Notes under the pieces: generated by a model
What the model saw: the letters and a program-made list of their open reading frames with translations, nothing else
Told to the model about the DNA's origin: nothing
Database searches by the model: none
Shown: in pieces, positions 53,923 through 63,203 of the stretch
Layout: every line of letters starts with the position of its first letter
How positions within the stretch are numbered: position 1 is the stretch's first letter
From: Pseudonocardia sp. MH-G8
Lineage (GTDB): Bacteria > Actinomycetota > Actinomycetes > Mycobacteriales > Pseudonocardiaceae
DNA length: 64,000 nucleotides
Assembly (NCBI RefSeq): GCF_002262885.1
Contig: NZ_NKYF01000032.1
Coordinates: forward strand, 1-64,000
Direction: 5' to 3'
Position numbers and translations under genes: made by a program

Positions 53923-55035
53923 ATGATCAGCAACCCGATCCAGCAGCGAACCCTGCGTGGTGTCCTCCCGAGCCACCCGACCGCGCGGCCCGGCGGGCGC
54001 GTCCGCAACAGCGCTGAGCACCAGGCCACGCTCGCGTGGCGGCTCACCCCGCGCGACCACTGGATCGTCGCGATGCTGGCCGAGCACCGTGTCTTGACCG
54101 CCACCCAGATCACCGACATGGCCTTCCCCTCGTTTCGGTCCGGCCGCCAGCGGCTGCGCGAACTCCACCAGTGGTCCGTCGTCGACCGGTTCCAGCCCTT
54201 CGCTACCGTCGGCAGCGCCCCCATGCACTACGTCCTCGCCCCCGCCGGAGCCGCGGTCCTGGCCGCCGCGCACGGCCTCGAACCGCGCGACCTGGGCTAC
54301 CGCCACGACCGCACACTCGGCATCGCACACAGCCTGCAACTCGCCCACACCGTCGGCGTCGCCGAGTGGTTCGCCTCCCTCGTCTCCGCCGCCCGCCACT
54401 CCACCGCCCAGCACATCACCGAAACCAAACCGACAGCGCTGGAGACGTGGTGGTCGGAGACCCGGTGCGCCCGCCTGTTCGGCGACCTCGTCCGCCCCGA
54501 CGGCTACGGCCGCTGGACCACCCGCGGTCGCCGCGTCGAGTTCTTCCTCGAGTTCGACCTCGGCACCGAGGCCCTGAGCCGCGTCGCGGCGAAGCTCGCC
54601 GGCTACGCCGCACTCGCAGCCGCCACCGGAATCACGACACCACTGCTCGTCTGGCTGCCCACCCCCCGCCGCGAGGCCGGGGCCCGCACCGCCCTGCACC
54701 GCGCCTGGCGCGACCTCGACCGGCCCGCCACTGTCCCCGTCGCGACCGCCGCCGCCGGGCTGCTCGACCCCCACGCACCGCACCCCAGCCCGGCCGACCC
54801 CGTCTGGCTGCCCCTGCACGCCACGAGCACCCGCCGGGAGGGTGCCCGCCTGCCCCTGCACCGCTTCCCCGACGTCTGGCCCCACCTCGACGGCCCCCAC
54901 CCCAACGGCGCGGCCCCCGTACAGACAGGCCCCACCGGCATGACCGACAGCGGGACCGGGCCACATCGGCTCCCCGCCCCGTTGCCCATGCCACCCGCCG
55001 CCTCGCCACGCGGCACAACCACCCCGGGGCCGTGA
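53923..55035 (+). CDS. Replication-relaxation family protein
   Basis: The 370-residue protein has a winged-helix N-terminal region (HWIVAMLAEHRVLTATQITDMAF, then RLRELHQWSVVDRF) and the following core (GIAHSLQLAHTVGVAEWFASL, VEFFLEFDLGTEALSRVAAKLAGY) typical of replication-relaxation (MobC-like) proteins. It probably acts at the transfer or replication origin. ATG 53923 follows the coupling gene by 39 bases. Its stop overlaps the next GTG. Confidence 0.85.
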   Translation: MISNPIQQRTLRGVLPSHPTARPGGRVRNSAEHQATLAWRLTPRDHWIVAMLAEHRVLTATQITDMAFPSFRSGRQRLRELHQWSVVDRFQPFATVGSAPMHYVLAPAGAAVLAAAHGLEPRDLGYRHDRTLGIAHSLQLAHTVGVAEWFASLVSAARHSTAQHITETKPTALETWWSETRCARLFGDLVRPDGYGRWTTRGRRVEFFLEFDLGTEALSRVAAKLAGYAALAAATGITTPLLVWLPTPRREAGARTALHRAWRDLDRPATVPVATAAAGLLDPHAPHPSPADPVWLPLHATSTRREGARLPLHRFPDVWPHLDGPHPNGAAPVQTGPTGMTDSGTGPHRLPAPLPMPPAASPRGTTTPGP

Positions 55036-56003
55036 GCGCGCGGATCGGGGCCGCCCTCCTCGCGATCGTCGTCCTGCTCCCGATCCTCGTCCTCGCCGCC
55101 GTGCAGAGCGCCGTCACCTCCGTGTTCGGCGCGAGCAGCCCCAGCCCGAACGCGCTGACCGACATCCCCACCGACTACCTCGCGCTCTACCGTAAGTCCG
55201 CCCCGACCTGCCCCGGGCTCGACTGGTCGGTCCTCGCCGCGGTCGGCAAGGTCGAGACCGACCACGGCCGCTCCCCACTGCCCGGGGTCCGCGACGGCGA
55301 GAACGCCTCCGGTGCGGCCGGGCCCATGCAGTTCCTCGCGCCCACCTTCGCCGAGGTCGTCGCCCGCCACCCGCTCCCACCCGGCGGCGCCCAGCCACCC
55401 TCGCGCTACGACCCGCACGACGCCGTGCACGCCGCCGCTCACTACCTCTGCGACAACGGCGCAAGCACCGGCGACCTCAACGCCGCCCTCTTCACCTACA
55501 ACCGCGCCGGCTGGTACGTCGGCAAGGTCCTCGACCAGGCCCGCGCCTACGCCGCGACGCAGCCCACCGGGACCGGGGACTGCAACGCCATCGCGGCCAC
55601 CGGCCCGGCCACCCTCGCTGCGATCAACTACGCCTGCGGCCAGCGCGGTCTGCCCTACCTGTGGGGCGGCGACGGCCCCGACAGCGGCGAGGCCGGGTTC
55701 GACTGCTCCGGGCTCACCACCGCCGCCTACGCCGCCGCCGGCATAAACCTCCCCCGAACCGCCCAGACCCAGTACCTCGCCGGCCCGGCCGTCCCCGAGG
55801 GCGCCCCGCTGCTCCCGGGCGACCTCGTCTTCTACGGCACCCCCGGCACCACCGCCACGGCCCGCATCCACCACGTCGCGCTCTACCTCGGCGGCGGGCA
55901 GATGATCAACGCACCCCGCTTCGGCGAACCCGTCCAAGTCGAGCCGTACCGCTGGAACGGCGACGACTACGCGGGCGCCAGCCGACCCGCCGGAGTCTCA
56001 TGA
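55032..56003 (+). CDS. Bifunctional cell-wall hydrolase (lytic transglycosylase and NlpC/P60)
   Basis: The 323-residue protein has an N-terminal helix (8-28), a transglycosylase-like domain with Glu75 (AVGKVETDHG) and GPMQFLAPTF, and an NlpC/P60 domain with Cys225 (FDCSGL) and His281 (IHHVALYL). It should open peptidoglycan for the conjugation channel. GTG 55032 overlaps the previous stop (GTGA). Confidence 0.92.
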   Translation: MSARIGAALLAIVVLLPILVLAAVQSAVTSVFGASSPSPNALTDIPTDYLALYRKSAPTCPGLDWSVLAAVGKVETDHGRSPLPGVRDGENASGAAGPMQFLAPTFAEVVARHPLPPGGAQPPSRYDPHDAVHAAAHYLCDNGASTGDLNAALFTYNRAGWYVGKVLDQARAYAATQPTGTGDCNAIAATGPATLAAINYACGQRGLPYLWGGDGPDSGEAGFDCSGLTTAAYAAAGINLPRTAQTQYLAGPAVPEGAPLLPGDLVFYGTPGTTATARIHHVALYLGGGQMINAPRFGEPVQVEPYRWNGDDYAGASRPAGVS

Positions 56004-56180
56004 GCGGTGCCCGAAGCTGTTTCCGCTGCTCTACGAGGTGTGCGCGCTCCGCTTGACATCCCCGACGAAGGAAGCGTCCATAGGTCCGTAGCCCGCACCA
56101 CCGGCAGCGCACCGGGGGCCGCACACGCTCCGGCCGGGGCATGACCACCGCTTCGCACCACCAACGACACGGAGCTCGTC

Positions 56181-57131
56181 ATGTCCATCGACTTCACCAC
56201 GCCCGACAACCTCAACACCGCCGAACCCGACGGCGAGAGGCGGCCCGCGACCGACCGCGCCGCCACCGCAGCCGATCACCTCTGGGCCGCGCTGCACGCC
56301 CGCCCCGGCGGCACCGCGGAGGAACTGTCTACGGACGCCGGGATCGGGCGGTCGACCGCTGCCAAGATCCTGGCCCGCTGGGTCGCCGACGGCACCGCCG
56401 CCCGGGTCCCGATAGACGGGAAGCGGTCGGCCTCCCGCTTCGCGATCCCGACCCCGGACGACAGCACCCCGGTACATAGCACGGACCGCGCGGCAACGGT
56501 CCCCAGCGACCCGCACGCGGCGCCCCAGGCCGCACTGCTGAGCGCCGCCCCCGCCACCGACGGCCCCACGGCCGCCGAAGGCGACCCCGACGAGGAAGCG
56601 GACGCCGTCCAGGACCGCGACCATCTGGAGAACGTGGCGGACGATGGCGCGGACCACGAGCCCGCCGACGCGGGCACCACGGAGCACTCGGCGAGGCCGC
56701 CTGACGCGGGCGACGTCGAAGCGCACCCCGCTACCACGACCGGCTCGACGCCCGACCCCGCCGTCATGACGCCGGAGCCTGTTCGCGACCCGGCCGCTTC
56801 GGCGAGCACCTCCGCCGACGGTGCAGTCGATGACGGCGACAGCACTGACGGGGACTCCCCCGTCACCAACGGCCGGGGTCCCCGCCTCGCACCCGGCGCC
56901 CTGCACGGCATGGTCGAGGACTACCTCCGGGATCACCCCGACGAGGAGTTCGGCCCGACGAAGATCGGCCACGACCTCGCCCGCAGCACAGGGGCGGTCG
57001 GCAACGCGCTCGAGCGGCTGGTCGCCTCCGGCTACGCGATCCGGACCAAGGACCGGCCCAAGCGCTACGCGCTCGCTCCGACCGGGTCGACGAGCGGCGA
57101 CGCCGGATCGTCCGGGGACCACGACGCGTAG
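56181..57131 (+). CDS. Two-winged-helix DNA-binding protein with acidic linker
   Basis: The 316-residue protein has an N-terminal winged helix (about 28-90; AEELSTDAGIGRSTAAKILARW) and a C-terminal one (about 237-305; PTKIGHDLARSTGAVGNALERL), joined by about 140 acidic, Thr/Ala/Asp-rich residues. The C-terminal domain resembles the N-terminal domain of the MoxR protein (61884-63119). No signal peptide is present. It is probably a regulator or plasmid-maintenance factor of the element. Confidence 0.72.
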   Translation: MSIDFTTPDNLNTAEPDGERRPATDRAATAADHLWAALHARPGGTAEELSTDAGIGRSTAAKILARWVADGTAARVPIDGKRSASRFAIPTPDDSTPVHSTDRAATVPSDPHAAPQAALLSAAPATDGPTAAEGDPDEEADAVQDRDHLENVADDGADHEPADAGTTEHSARPPDAGDVEAHPATTTGSTPDPAVMTPEPVRDPAASASTSADGAVDDGDSTDGDSPVTNGRGPRLAPGALHGMVEDYLRDHPDEEFGPTKIGHDLARSTGAVGNALERLVASGYAIRTKDRPKRYALAPTGSTSGDAGSSGDHDA

Positions 57132-57517
57132 GGGTGCGACAACCTGAGGCGGGCGGGCACCGGGGTGCTCGCCCGCCTCGCCGCGCGTCCACGACGTTCC
57201 GCGCCGCCACCCACGGCCTACCGTCCCTGACCGGACCGGTCGCACACGCCGCGCCGGGCTCGCGTGGCTCCACGCGCGCAGCGTCCTCCGCAACGCTTGG
57301 CCCGCCTCCCCACGCGAAGCAGCAGCGTGCCCAGCAGTCGCCACGGCCCCCGTGGCGTAGTCCATCGCCGGGAATCAGGAGCTGGCAGCCACGCCCGCAC
57401 CAAGGGTCACGCCCACGTCGTCGACGTGCCCCGCTGCGGCGATCTGGAGAACGTGTCGATCCCCAGCTTCTCCGCGCGCACCGGCCGACCCGCGCCCTTG
57501 GAGGCGTCGTCGATCAA
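57132..57517. other. Non-coding stretch between convergent genes
   Basis: About 390 bases with no frame I can support on either strand and no evident tRNA or hairpin terminator. It separates the plus-strand DNA-binding gene from the minus-strand cargo genes. Confidence 0.5.
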
Positions 57518-58051
57518 CTACCGCAGTCGGGCGTCCCGCATTTCGTCGCGCCATGCCTCGATGACGCGGAATCCGTGCACATGGTTCAGGAGCACCTGCA
57601 CCCGTCGGCCGTCGCGCGTCTCATAGAGTGCCGCACCCAGCCGGGGGTGGTCGCGGACCCGGGCGCCGAGCGGGATGCCCCATCGCCCGCTGTGCGGGTA
57701 GTACTCCCACGTCGCGGCGGCGTCGACCTCCCAGGCGTACCGCACGACGGTGCGCCCGCCCGGCTCCGGGATCCCTAGCAACAGCCGCCGGGGCACCGTG
57801 TCCGGATCGCGCAACCAGCCCGCCACTCGCGCGGCGGCGATCGGCCAGCACCTCCTGGCCCGGGCACGCGCCTCGGCGTCGGTCCACGGGTTGAGCGGGT
57901 CCCAGCCTCGCCGTACGGTCGAGTCAGGGTCCTCGTCGAGCAGTTCGATCGCCACGATCTGGTCCTCGTGGCCGGCGAGGGCCGCTGGGAGCGACGAGTT
58001 CCTGATCATCCGCTGGCCGGGCTCGACGAGTTCAGTCTCGGTGCCCTTCAC
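57518..58051 (-). CDS. Hypothetical protein
   Basis: The 177-residue soluble protein starts at GTG 58051. It has a region with RGWDPLNPWTDAEARARARRCWPIAAARVAGWL, then RRLLLGIPEPGG and a C-terminal beta-rich part. I do not recognise a family. It follows the broken GIY-YIG gene on the same strand, 85 bases apart. Codon use looks like its neighbours. Confidence 0.6.
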   Translation of the reverse strand: MKGTETELVEPGQRMIRNSSLPAALAGHEDQIVAIELLDEDPDSTVRRGWDPLNPWTDAEARARARRCWPIAAARVAGWLRDPDTVPRRLLLGIPEPGGRTVVRYAWEVDAAATWEYYPHSGRWGIPLGARVRDHPRLGAALYETRDGRRVQVLLNHVHGFRVIEAWRDEMRDARLR

Positions 58052-58136
58052 CAGGATCTCGGTGTGGGACGCCGGCGACTCTCGGTGCGTCTCGGACTCG
58101 ACGGTCTGATCCGTCCCACCCTGCGGGAGATCCTGC

Positions 58137-58634
58137 TCAGTCGTCTCGGTGAAGATTGAAATGCTCGCGCAGCCAGACGAATCCCGCGTACCGCCCCGGG
58201 GTGGCGTTGGTCAACGGCGGCCGCCCGGCGGCGGCGAGGGCCGCGTCAACCGCGTCGATCGCGAAGGCTTCGGCCTCGTAGGCGTCGTCTCCGTCCACGT
58301 AGCCGGCCGAAAGCCGAATCGCGGAGACCTGCTGGCCGCGGTCGAGGATCTTGCGGATCCGCTCGGCCTTGCTCGAGCGACGCTCGCGCCGCTCGAGCTC
58401 CTCCTGCTCGCGGACCAGGGCCGCGTGCACGTCCTTCTCGTGGAACGCCTACCGCGAGCCCTTCCCTTTCCCGACGTAGAAGATGCTCAGCAGCGGGTCG
58501 TCGCCGGTCTCGCGAAGTGCCCGTGGATCGACCAGGCCGTAGATGTAGTAGCCGTCCCGCACGCGCTCCTCGTGGCTACGCTTGCTACCTCGCCCGGAGG
58601 AAGCGTCGACGGCGTCCGTGGTGTCCCCGCTCAC
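58137..58634 (-). pseudogene. GIY-YIG nuclease-like gene interrupted by an in-frame TAG
   Basis: The minus-strand frame from GTG 58634 begins with a GIY-YIG-like segment (YYIYGLVDP, FYVGKGKGSR), then meets a TAG at 58449-58451. It continues in the same frame (AFHEKDVHAALVREQEELER, a DxF/Arg/Glu-rich helix, then a beta-rich end) to 58137. One changed base (probably a Tyr codon to TAG) accounts for the break. The full length would be about 165 residues. It is the second such amber break in the window. Confidence 0.65.
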
Positions 58635-58725
58635 AACGAGTCACCGTAGCGGGCATACGCCCGGACCTGGGTCGACCCGGTGCTTCAGGGAAGAAGGGAA
58701 CCGCTCGGCGGTCGCTCCGCATGGG

Positions 58726-59097
58726 CTACGGGTGCAGGTCGTCGCCGTTGGCGCGGAACATCTCGTCGAAGGACTCATACAGGTCGGGCCAACCCGGCGC
58801 CCGAGTCAGCGCGGCCGGGTCCAGCCGGTCGCCGACCACCGCCAGCCGCACCCCGACGTGCCCGGCGCCCTCCACGGCCAACCACCCTGCACACGCGCTC
58901 GGCGCCTCGGGTGGGGTGCGGTGGCAGGCGAACAGCGGGGCACCGATCGGCGCCGACCCGCCGGACCCCTCCACGGTGTCGCGCAACGACTCGAACCGGT
59001 CCGCCGTGAAGCGTCCGGTCGGCTGGTCACGTCGCCACGGGCACTCCGAGCACGGACGCCGCACCCGCGGCAGCGGCCCCGCCTCGCCGTACGTCAC
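58726..59097 (-). CDS. DUF6283-like Cys-containing protein
   Basis: The 123-residue protein has the pattern RPCSECPWRRDQPTGRF, then LFACHRTP and a Cys in SACAGWL, matching the small DUF6283 family seen in actinobacterial phages and elements. The Cys/His arrangement suggests a metal site. GTG 59097 overlaps the stop of the upstream gene (GTGA at 59094-59097); a longer frame to 59187 lies inside that gene. Confidence 0.75.
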   Translation of the reverse strand: MTYGEAGPLPRVRRPCSECPWRRDQPTGRFTADRFESLRDTVEGSGGSAPIGAPLFACHRTPPEAPSACAGWLAVEGAGHVGVRLAVVGDRLDPAALTRAPGWPDLYESFDEMFRANGDDLHP

Positions 59098-59921
59098 GTC
59101 CCCGCGCCGTCCGCGTCGGCACCGCAGCTTCCGGCCCGTGGCGGACGACCGCTGGCGACCTGGGGTGTCCACGTGGTCGCCCGCCATTGCCGCGCGGGGC
59201 GGGTCGCGACCAACTCGGCCTCGCCCCCGGCCCCGAGGGTCTCCAGTGCCTCGGCCACGACGTGCAGGGGCAGGTGCAGTTCGTGGGCGAGCCGGTCGGC
59301 CGTGTAGGCCTCCAGTGAGGGTGACGCCGCCAGGTACGCGGCGACCGCACGGAAGTCCTGCGCGTCCGGCCGAGCGGCGGGACCGCCGGACCCGCCCCCG
59401 GCGGCCCGGCCGGGCGCCGCCAGGACTCGGCCGATGGCGCAGTGCCCATGGTGTCCGGGGTCGCCGAAGAACTCCTCGGGCAGGTCGGGGCGGCCGTTCT
59501 CCTCGTCGTCGGGGTCAAGGGCGCCGCGCGGGACGGGTTGGGTCGCGGCCAGATAGCGACCGAGGTCCGCCAGCCCGGCCACCGTCGTCATGGGCACCCC
59601 GGGCGCTGTGCAGTCTGGGCACTCGTCGAGGAGGAGGTAGAGCCCGCCCAGCCCGACCTCGGGGACGAGCCGGTAGACCGGGGCGGGGTCGTCCGGGTCG
59701 TGCACGGTGATCAGGTGCCAGGCGTGCCCGCCGTAATAGCGGACGAGGTCGTCGGTGACGATCACGCGGGCGGCGGGCACGCCCAGCATGACCGCCACGT
59801 CCCGGGCCATCCGGGCCCGGAGGCGCCGCACGTGTGCGGCACCGCCTCCGGTGGCGGCCGGGTCGGCTGGTTCGGGATGGGCGTCGAGGGCGAGCGCTGC
59901 TGCTGCGGCGGCGGCGATCAT
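59094..59921 (-). CDS. Hypothetical protein with C-terminal winged helix
   Basis: The 275-residue protein has an N-terminal alpha/beta part (RMARDVAVMLGVPAARVIVTDD, HAWHLITVHD) with a DECPDC motif near 100. A C-terminal winged helix (about 190-255) follows, whose end GGEAELVATRPARQWRAT closely matches GEAELVSERPARYRAT in the MoxR protein. ATG 59921 has GGAG seven bases upstream. It follows the VWA gene by 91 bases, with a GC-only repeat between. Confidence 0.65.
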   Translation of the reverse strand: MIAAAAAAALALDAHPEPADPAATGGGAAHVRRLRARMARDVAVMLGVPAARVIVTDDLVRYYGGHAWHLITVHDPDDPAPVYRLVPEVGLGGLYLLLDECPDCTAPGVPMTTVAGLADLGRYLAATQPVPRGALDPDDEENGRPDLPEEFFGDPGHHGHCAIGRVLAAPGRAAGGGSGGPAARPDAQDFRAVAAYLAASPSLEAYTADRLAHELHLPLHVVAEALETLGAGGEAELVATRPARQWRATTWTPQVASGRPPRAGSCGADADGAGT

Positions 59922-59962
59922 GGTCGGCTCCGTTCAGGTCGGTGGTCGGAGGTCGGTGTGCC

Positions 59963-59998
59963 GGGCCGCCCGGGCGGCCCGGGCGGCCCGGGCGGCCC
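59963..59998. repeat. 9-bp GC-only tandem repeat (GGGCGGCCC, four units)
   Basis: Three exact and one variant copy of GGGCGGCCC lie in tandem between two cargo genes. Each unit is nearly self-complementary, so strong hairpins can form and slippage is likely. It may act as an attenuator before the 275-residue gene. Confidence 0.65.
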
Positions 59999-60012
59999 GG
60001 CGCCCGGGACGG

Positions 60013-61845
60013 TCAGCGGGTCGCGCGGAGGGCTGCGGTGGCCGCGCGGGCGATCTCCCGCGCGGTGGTGGCCGGGTCGGTCAGCGGGACGACGGTGGCG
60101 CCGTTCAGCGGCTCGACCGGGCCACGCGGGGCGAGCCACAGCACCCCGCACCCGGCCGCGCGGAGCCGGTCGACCCGGCCCTGCGCGGCCGCGCGGGGGG
60201 TCGGGCAGAAGATGCCGTCGGACACCACGACCAGCAGCCGCGCCGCGCCCGAGGCGGACAGTCCCAGGGCGCCATCGAGGGCGGCGATGGCCTCGTCGAT
60301 GACCTCGTACCCGTCCGGGGCGCGGAACCGGGTCACCCGATCCGGCACCGCGCCGGGGCGGGTGATCGCATGCACCGCCTCGCCGAAGGCGACGGTGGCC
60401 GTGGTCGCCGGGACCCGGGTGTGGGCGGCAGCGTGCGCGAGGATCCACGCCGCCGAGGTGACCGGGCGCGCGAACTCGCGCATCGAGCTCGACACGTCGC
60501 ACGCGATCCCGAGGCGCAGCGGTGGGGTCGGCACCGCGCGGCGGGTGGTGCGGGTGAACGGTTCCGCCGTCGGCATCGCCCCGGCCGCGCGCTGCGCGTC
60601 GGCGGCCAGCGCCCCGCGCATCCGCAGCCGCCCGGGCGGCAGCGCCGAGGTGGTGCGGGTCGCGACCCGGTCCCGGACCCCAGCGGTGTCCAGCGCGCGG
60701 CCGACCTGCCGCGCGGCGCGCCGCTCGTCGGCGGTGGGCGCGCGGGTGCCCGCGATGACGTCCCGGGCACCACCGCCGGGGGCGCCGGTGGTCGCCACCG
60801 CTCCCGTCCCGTCGTCGGTGGCGGGGCCGAACACCCGGGCTGCGGCGGCCCCGGCGGCCGGGTCACCGGCCGGGCCGGTGGCAGGGGCGGCTGCGGGGGC
60901 ACCGTCGGCGGCACCGGGGACCGGCTCGTGCGCGACGGACGCATCGATCCGGCGCAGCGCGTCGGAGATCGCGCCGCTCATCGGCGACGGCCCGGCGGCC
61001 GGGCCCGAACCGTCACCGGGGCCGTCCCCGGTGCCGGGGGCACCGTCCGGCGTCCGGTGGGCCGTGTCGATCCCGGCGTCGGGGTCGACGCCGAGGGCGT
61101 CGCACCACCGGCGCCCGAGGTCGACCATCGCCTCGGCATCGTCGTCCGGGGTGGCGTGCGCGGCCGTCCAGATCTCCCGCAGCGCGGTCACGGTGTCCTC
61201 GCCGAGGACGTCGGTGACGACCCGGGCGACCGGCTCGACCTCGCACGCGTTGAGGATCCCGGCATCGACCCGGGCGAGCAGGAGCGCGGCGGCCCGTCCG
61301 GCGTCCGCGCGACTCACGCCGAGCGTGCGGGTGGGGTCGGTCAGACCGGACTCGTCGAGGATCAGGTGGGTGGCCGAGGCGCGCAACCAGCGCCGGTCGT
61401 CCGGGCGCCGTGCGACCTGCACGGCCTCGATACGGGACTCCTCGAGCTCCTCGGCCGCCGCGACCGCGCCCGGTGGCGCGCCCGGGGGTGGCTCCCAGAC
61501 CGAGTGCGCGGCGTGCGCGCACTCGTGCACCAGGAGGCCCCACGCGGGCCCGTAGCGGGCCCGATCCCCGAGCCGGTGCGGGGTGACGGTGGCGGGGTCG
61601 ACCCCGCCGAGGTGATAGCCGTTGACCTCGATCCGGGCCAGGGTCGGCAGGAAGCACGCAGGGGCACCACGCCCGGCACCGGGGGCGATGGTGACCAGCA
61701 GGTCGTCACGATCAGCGATGACCGGAACCTCGTCGGTCATCGCCGCCGACAGAGCGAGCCAGGCCGGGTCGGTCACGGTCACGGCCGGGGTGGTCGGGTC
61801 GGTGGTCGGGTCGGTGGTCGGCTCGGTGATCAGGTGGGTGCTCAT
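60013..61845 (-). CDS. VWA-domain protein with HExxH metallopeptidase motif
   Basis: The 610-residue protein starts with a TTDP-repeat tail, then a zinc-peptidase-like domain with HECAH (107-111) followed by AAAEELEES (a possible third ligand). A variable Pro/Ala/Gly region leads to a C-terminal VWA domain with the MIDAS motif DVSSS (450-454). ATG 61845 has GGAGGAG upstream. It lies just behind a MoxR ATPase, as in RavA-ViaA or NorQ-NorD pairs, where the AAA+ protein remodels a target with the VWA partner. The fused peptidase site is unusual. Confidence 0.82.
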   Translation of the reverse strand: MSTHLITEPTTDPTTDPTTPAVTVTDPAWLALSAAMTDEVPVIADRDDLLVTIAPGAGRGAPACFLPTLARIEVNGYHLGGVDPATVTPHRLGDRARYGPAWGLLVHECAHAAHSVWEPPPGAPPGAVAAAEELEESRIEAVQVARRPDDRRWLRASATHLILDESGLTDPTRTLGVSRADAGRAAALLLARVDAGILNACEVEPVARVVTDVLGEDTVTALREIWTAAHATPDDDAEAMVDLGRRWCDALGVDPDAGIDTAHRTPDGAPGTGDGPGDGSGPAAGPSPMSGAISDALRRIDASVAHEPVPGAADGAPAAAPATGPAGDPAAGAAAARVFGPATDDGTGAVATTGAPGGGARDVIAGTRAPTADERRAARQVGRALDTAGVRDRVATRTTSALPPGRLRMRGALAADAQRAAGAMPTAEPFTRTTRRAVPTPPLRLGIACDVSSSMREFARPVTSAAWILAHAAAHTRVPATTATVAFGEAVHAITRPGAVPDRVTRFRAPDGYEVIDEAIAALDGALGLSASGAARLLVVVSDGIFCPTPRAAAQGRVDRLRAAGCGVLWLAPRGPVEPLNGATVVPLTDPATTAREIARAATAALRATR

Positions 61846-61883
61846 GATGGGCTCCTCCGGGGGCGGGCGGGTTGGCGGGGTGA

Positions 61884-63119
61884 TCAGATGCGGTTGCCGA
61901 GGGCGAGGGGCGCGTACTCGGCACCGAACGCGTCGCGGACCACGGTGGCGACGATCTCCCGGTCCTCCTCCGGGGCGACCCCGACGAGGTTCCCGGCGGC
62001 CGCCTCGACCCCGAGGACCTTCGCGATGCGGTCGAACGCGATCAGCTCCCGCAGTTGCGGGGCCCACCCGACCTCGCCGCGCCGCTGCCGGGTCGCGAGG
62101 TTCCGGGCCGCCCGCACCGCCCGCCGGTCGATCTTCAGCTGCACGGCGAGGTCGTAGTCCGACGACACCTGGATCTGCGCGGAGAACCGTGACGACAGGG
62201 CGTCGGTGAGGACCGCGCCGTGGACCCCCGGGTTGTGTCCGGCCACCACGTAGAACCCCTCGGCGGCGTCGACGACCTCGGCCCCGTTGGCCTTCACGAT
62301 CACCTGACGGCGTCCGTCCATCGCGGGGTAGAGGGTGGCGAGGACGTTGGGCGGGATCAGGGTGGCGTCGTCGACGAACAGCGGGCGGCCCTCGCGCATG
62401 GCTCGGATCAGCGGGCCGTGCACGAACACGTAACGGCCATCCGGGGTCTGGGTGTACTCGCCCACGAGGTCCGCGACCGTGGTGTCGCCGTCACCCGGCA
62501 CCGTGATCAGGTCACCGAAGGCCGCCTCGACCACCGAGGTCTTCCCCGTCCCGGGCGGGCCGTAGAGCAGGGCGGGCACCCCGGCCGCGCGCAACTTCCG
62601 CAGCGCCGTCACGTCCGGCACCCCCGCCACCGTCCGCGGGTGGTAGAGCTGCCCGTTCGGACGTGCTACCGGCCCCGTCACGGGCCCGTCGCCGGACGTC
62701 GTGACCGCCCCGGGGCTGGTTGCGGCGGGCCCCGCGGGCGGGAGGGCGGGCGGGCAGGACGGTTCCGGGGTCGGCGCCGGGGCCGGGGTCGACGGGCAGG
62801 CCGGGGCGGGGCGGGCCGGGGCGGGCGGCACGGAGGCGAGACGCCCGGTGCCCGGGGTGGCGCGGTAGCGGGCGGGCCGCTCGGAGACGAGCTCGGCCTC
62901 GCCGTGCAAGGCGAGCACGGCCAGCGCGTTGGCGACGGCACCGGACGACCGGCTCAACGCCCGGGCGATCTCCCCCGCGGTGAACGTGTCGGTGGGCGCC
63001 TCGTCGAGGTGGACCGCCACTTGACGGCGCAGCTCGCCATTGGGCAGGCGGCCGGGGCGCCCGGTCGGAGTGGTGGTCGGAGTGGTGGTCGGGGCGGGGG
63101 CTTCGGCGGGTGTGGGCAC
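61884..63119 (-). CDS. MoxR/CbbQ-type AAA+ ATPase with N-terminal winged helix
   Basis: The 411-residue ATPase has a winged helix at about 20-90 (FTAGEIARALSRSSGAVANAL), a Pro-rich linker, then an AAA+ core with Walker A GPPGTGKT (about 186-193), Walker B LFVDDA (about 245) and the NPG-type sensor region (VAGHNPGVHG). GTG 63119 has AAAGGA about nine bases upstream; GTG 63203 is a longer alternative. It forms an operon with the VWA/HExxH gene (38-base gap). The winged helix suggests DNA or promoter targeting. Confidence 0.85.
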   Translation of the reverse strand: MPTPAEAPAPTTTPTTTPTGRPGRLPNGELRRQVAVHLDEAPTDTFTAGEIARALSRSSGAVANALAVLALHGEAELVSERPARYRATPGTGRLASVPPAPARPAPACPSTPAPAPTPEPSCPPALPPAGPAATSPGAVTTSGDGPVTGPVARPNGQLYHPRTVAGVPDVTALRKLRAAGVPALLYGPPGTGKTSVVEAAFGDLITVPGDGDTTVADLVGEYTQTPDGRYVFVHGPLIRAMREGRPLFVDDATLIPPNVLATLYPAMDGRRQVIVKANGAEVVDAAEGFYVVAGHNPGVHGAVLTDALSSRFSAQIQVSSDYDLAVQLKIDRRAVRAARNLATRQRRGEVGWAPQLRELIAFDRIAKVLGVEAAAGNLVGVAPEEDREIVATVVRDAFGAEYAPLALGNRI

Positions 63120-63203
63120 GGCACGAGTCCTTTCGCGTTTCCGGTGAGGCGCAGAAACCGAGGCGATCGGGTCGAAACTCGTCGACCCTACGACGGTTGA
63201 CAC

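Noticed and set aside
59098..59187. Longer start of the DUF6283 gene
   Set aside because: It overlaps the upstream gene by 94 bases and lacks conserved residues; GTG 59097 gives the usual 4-base overlap.
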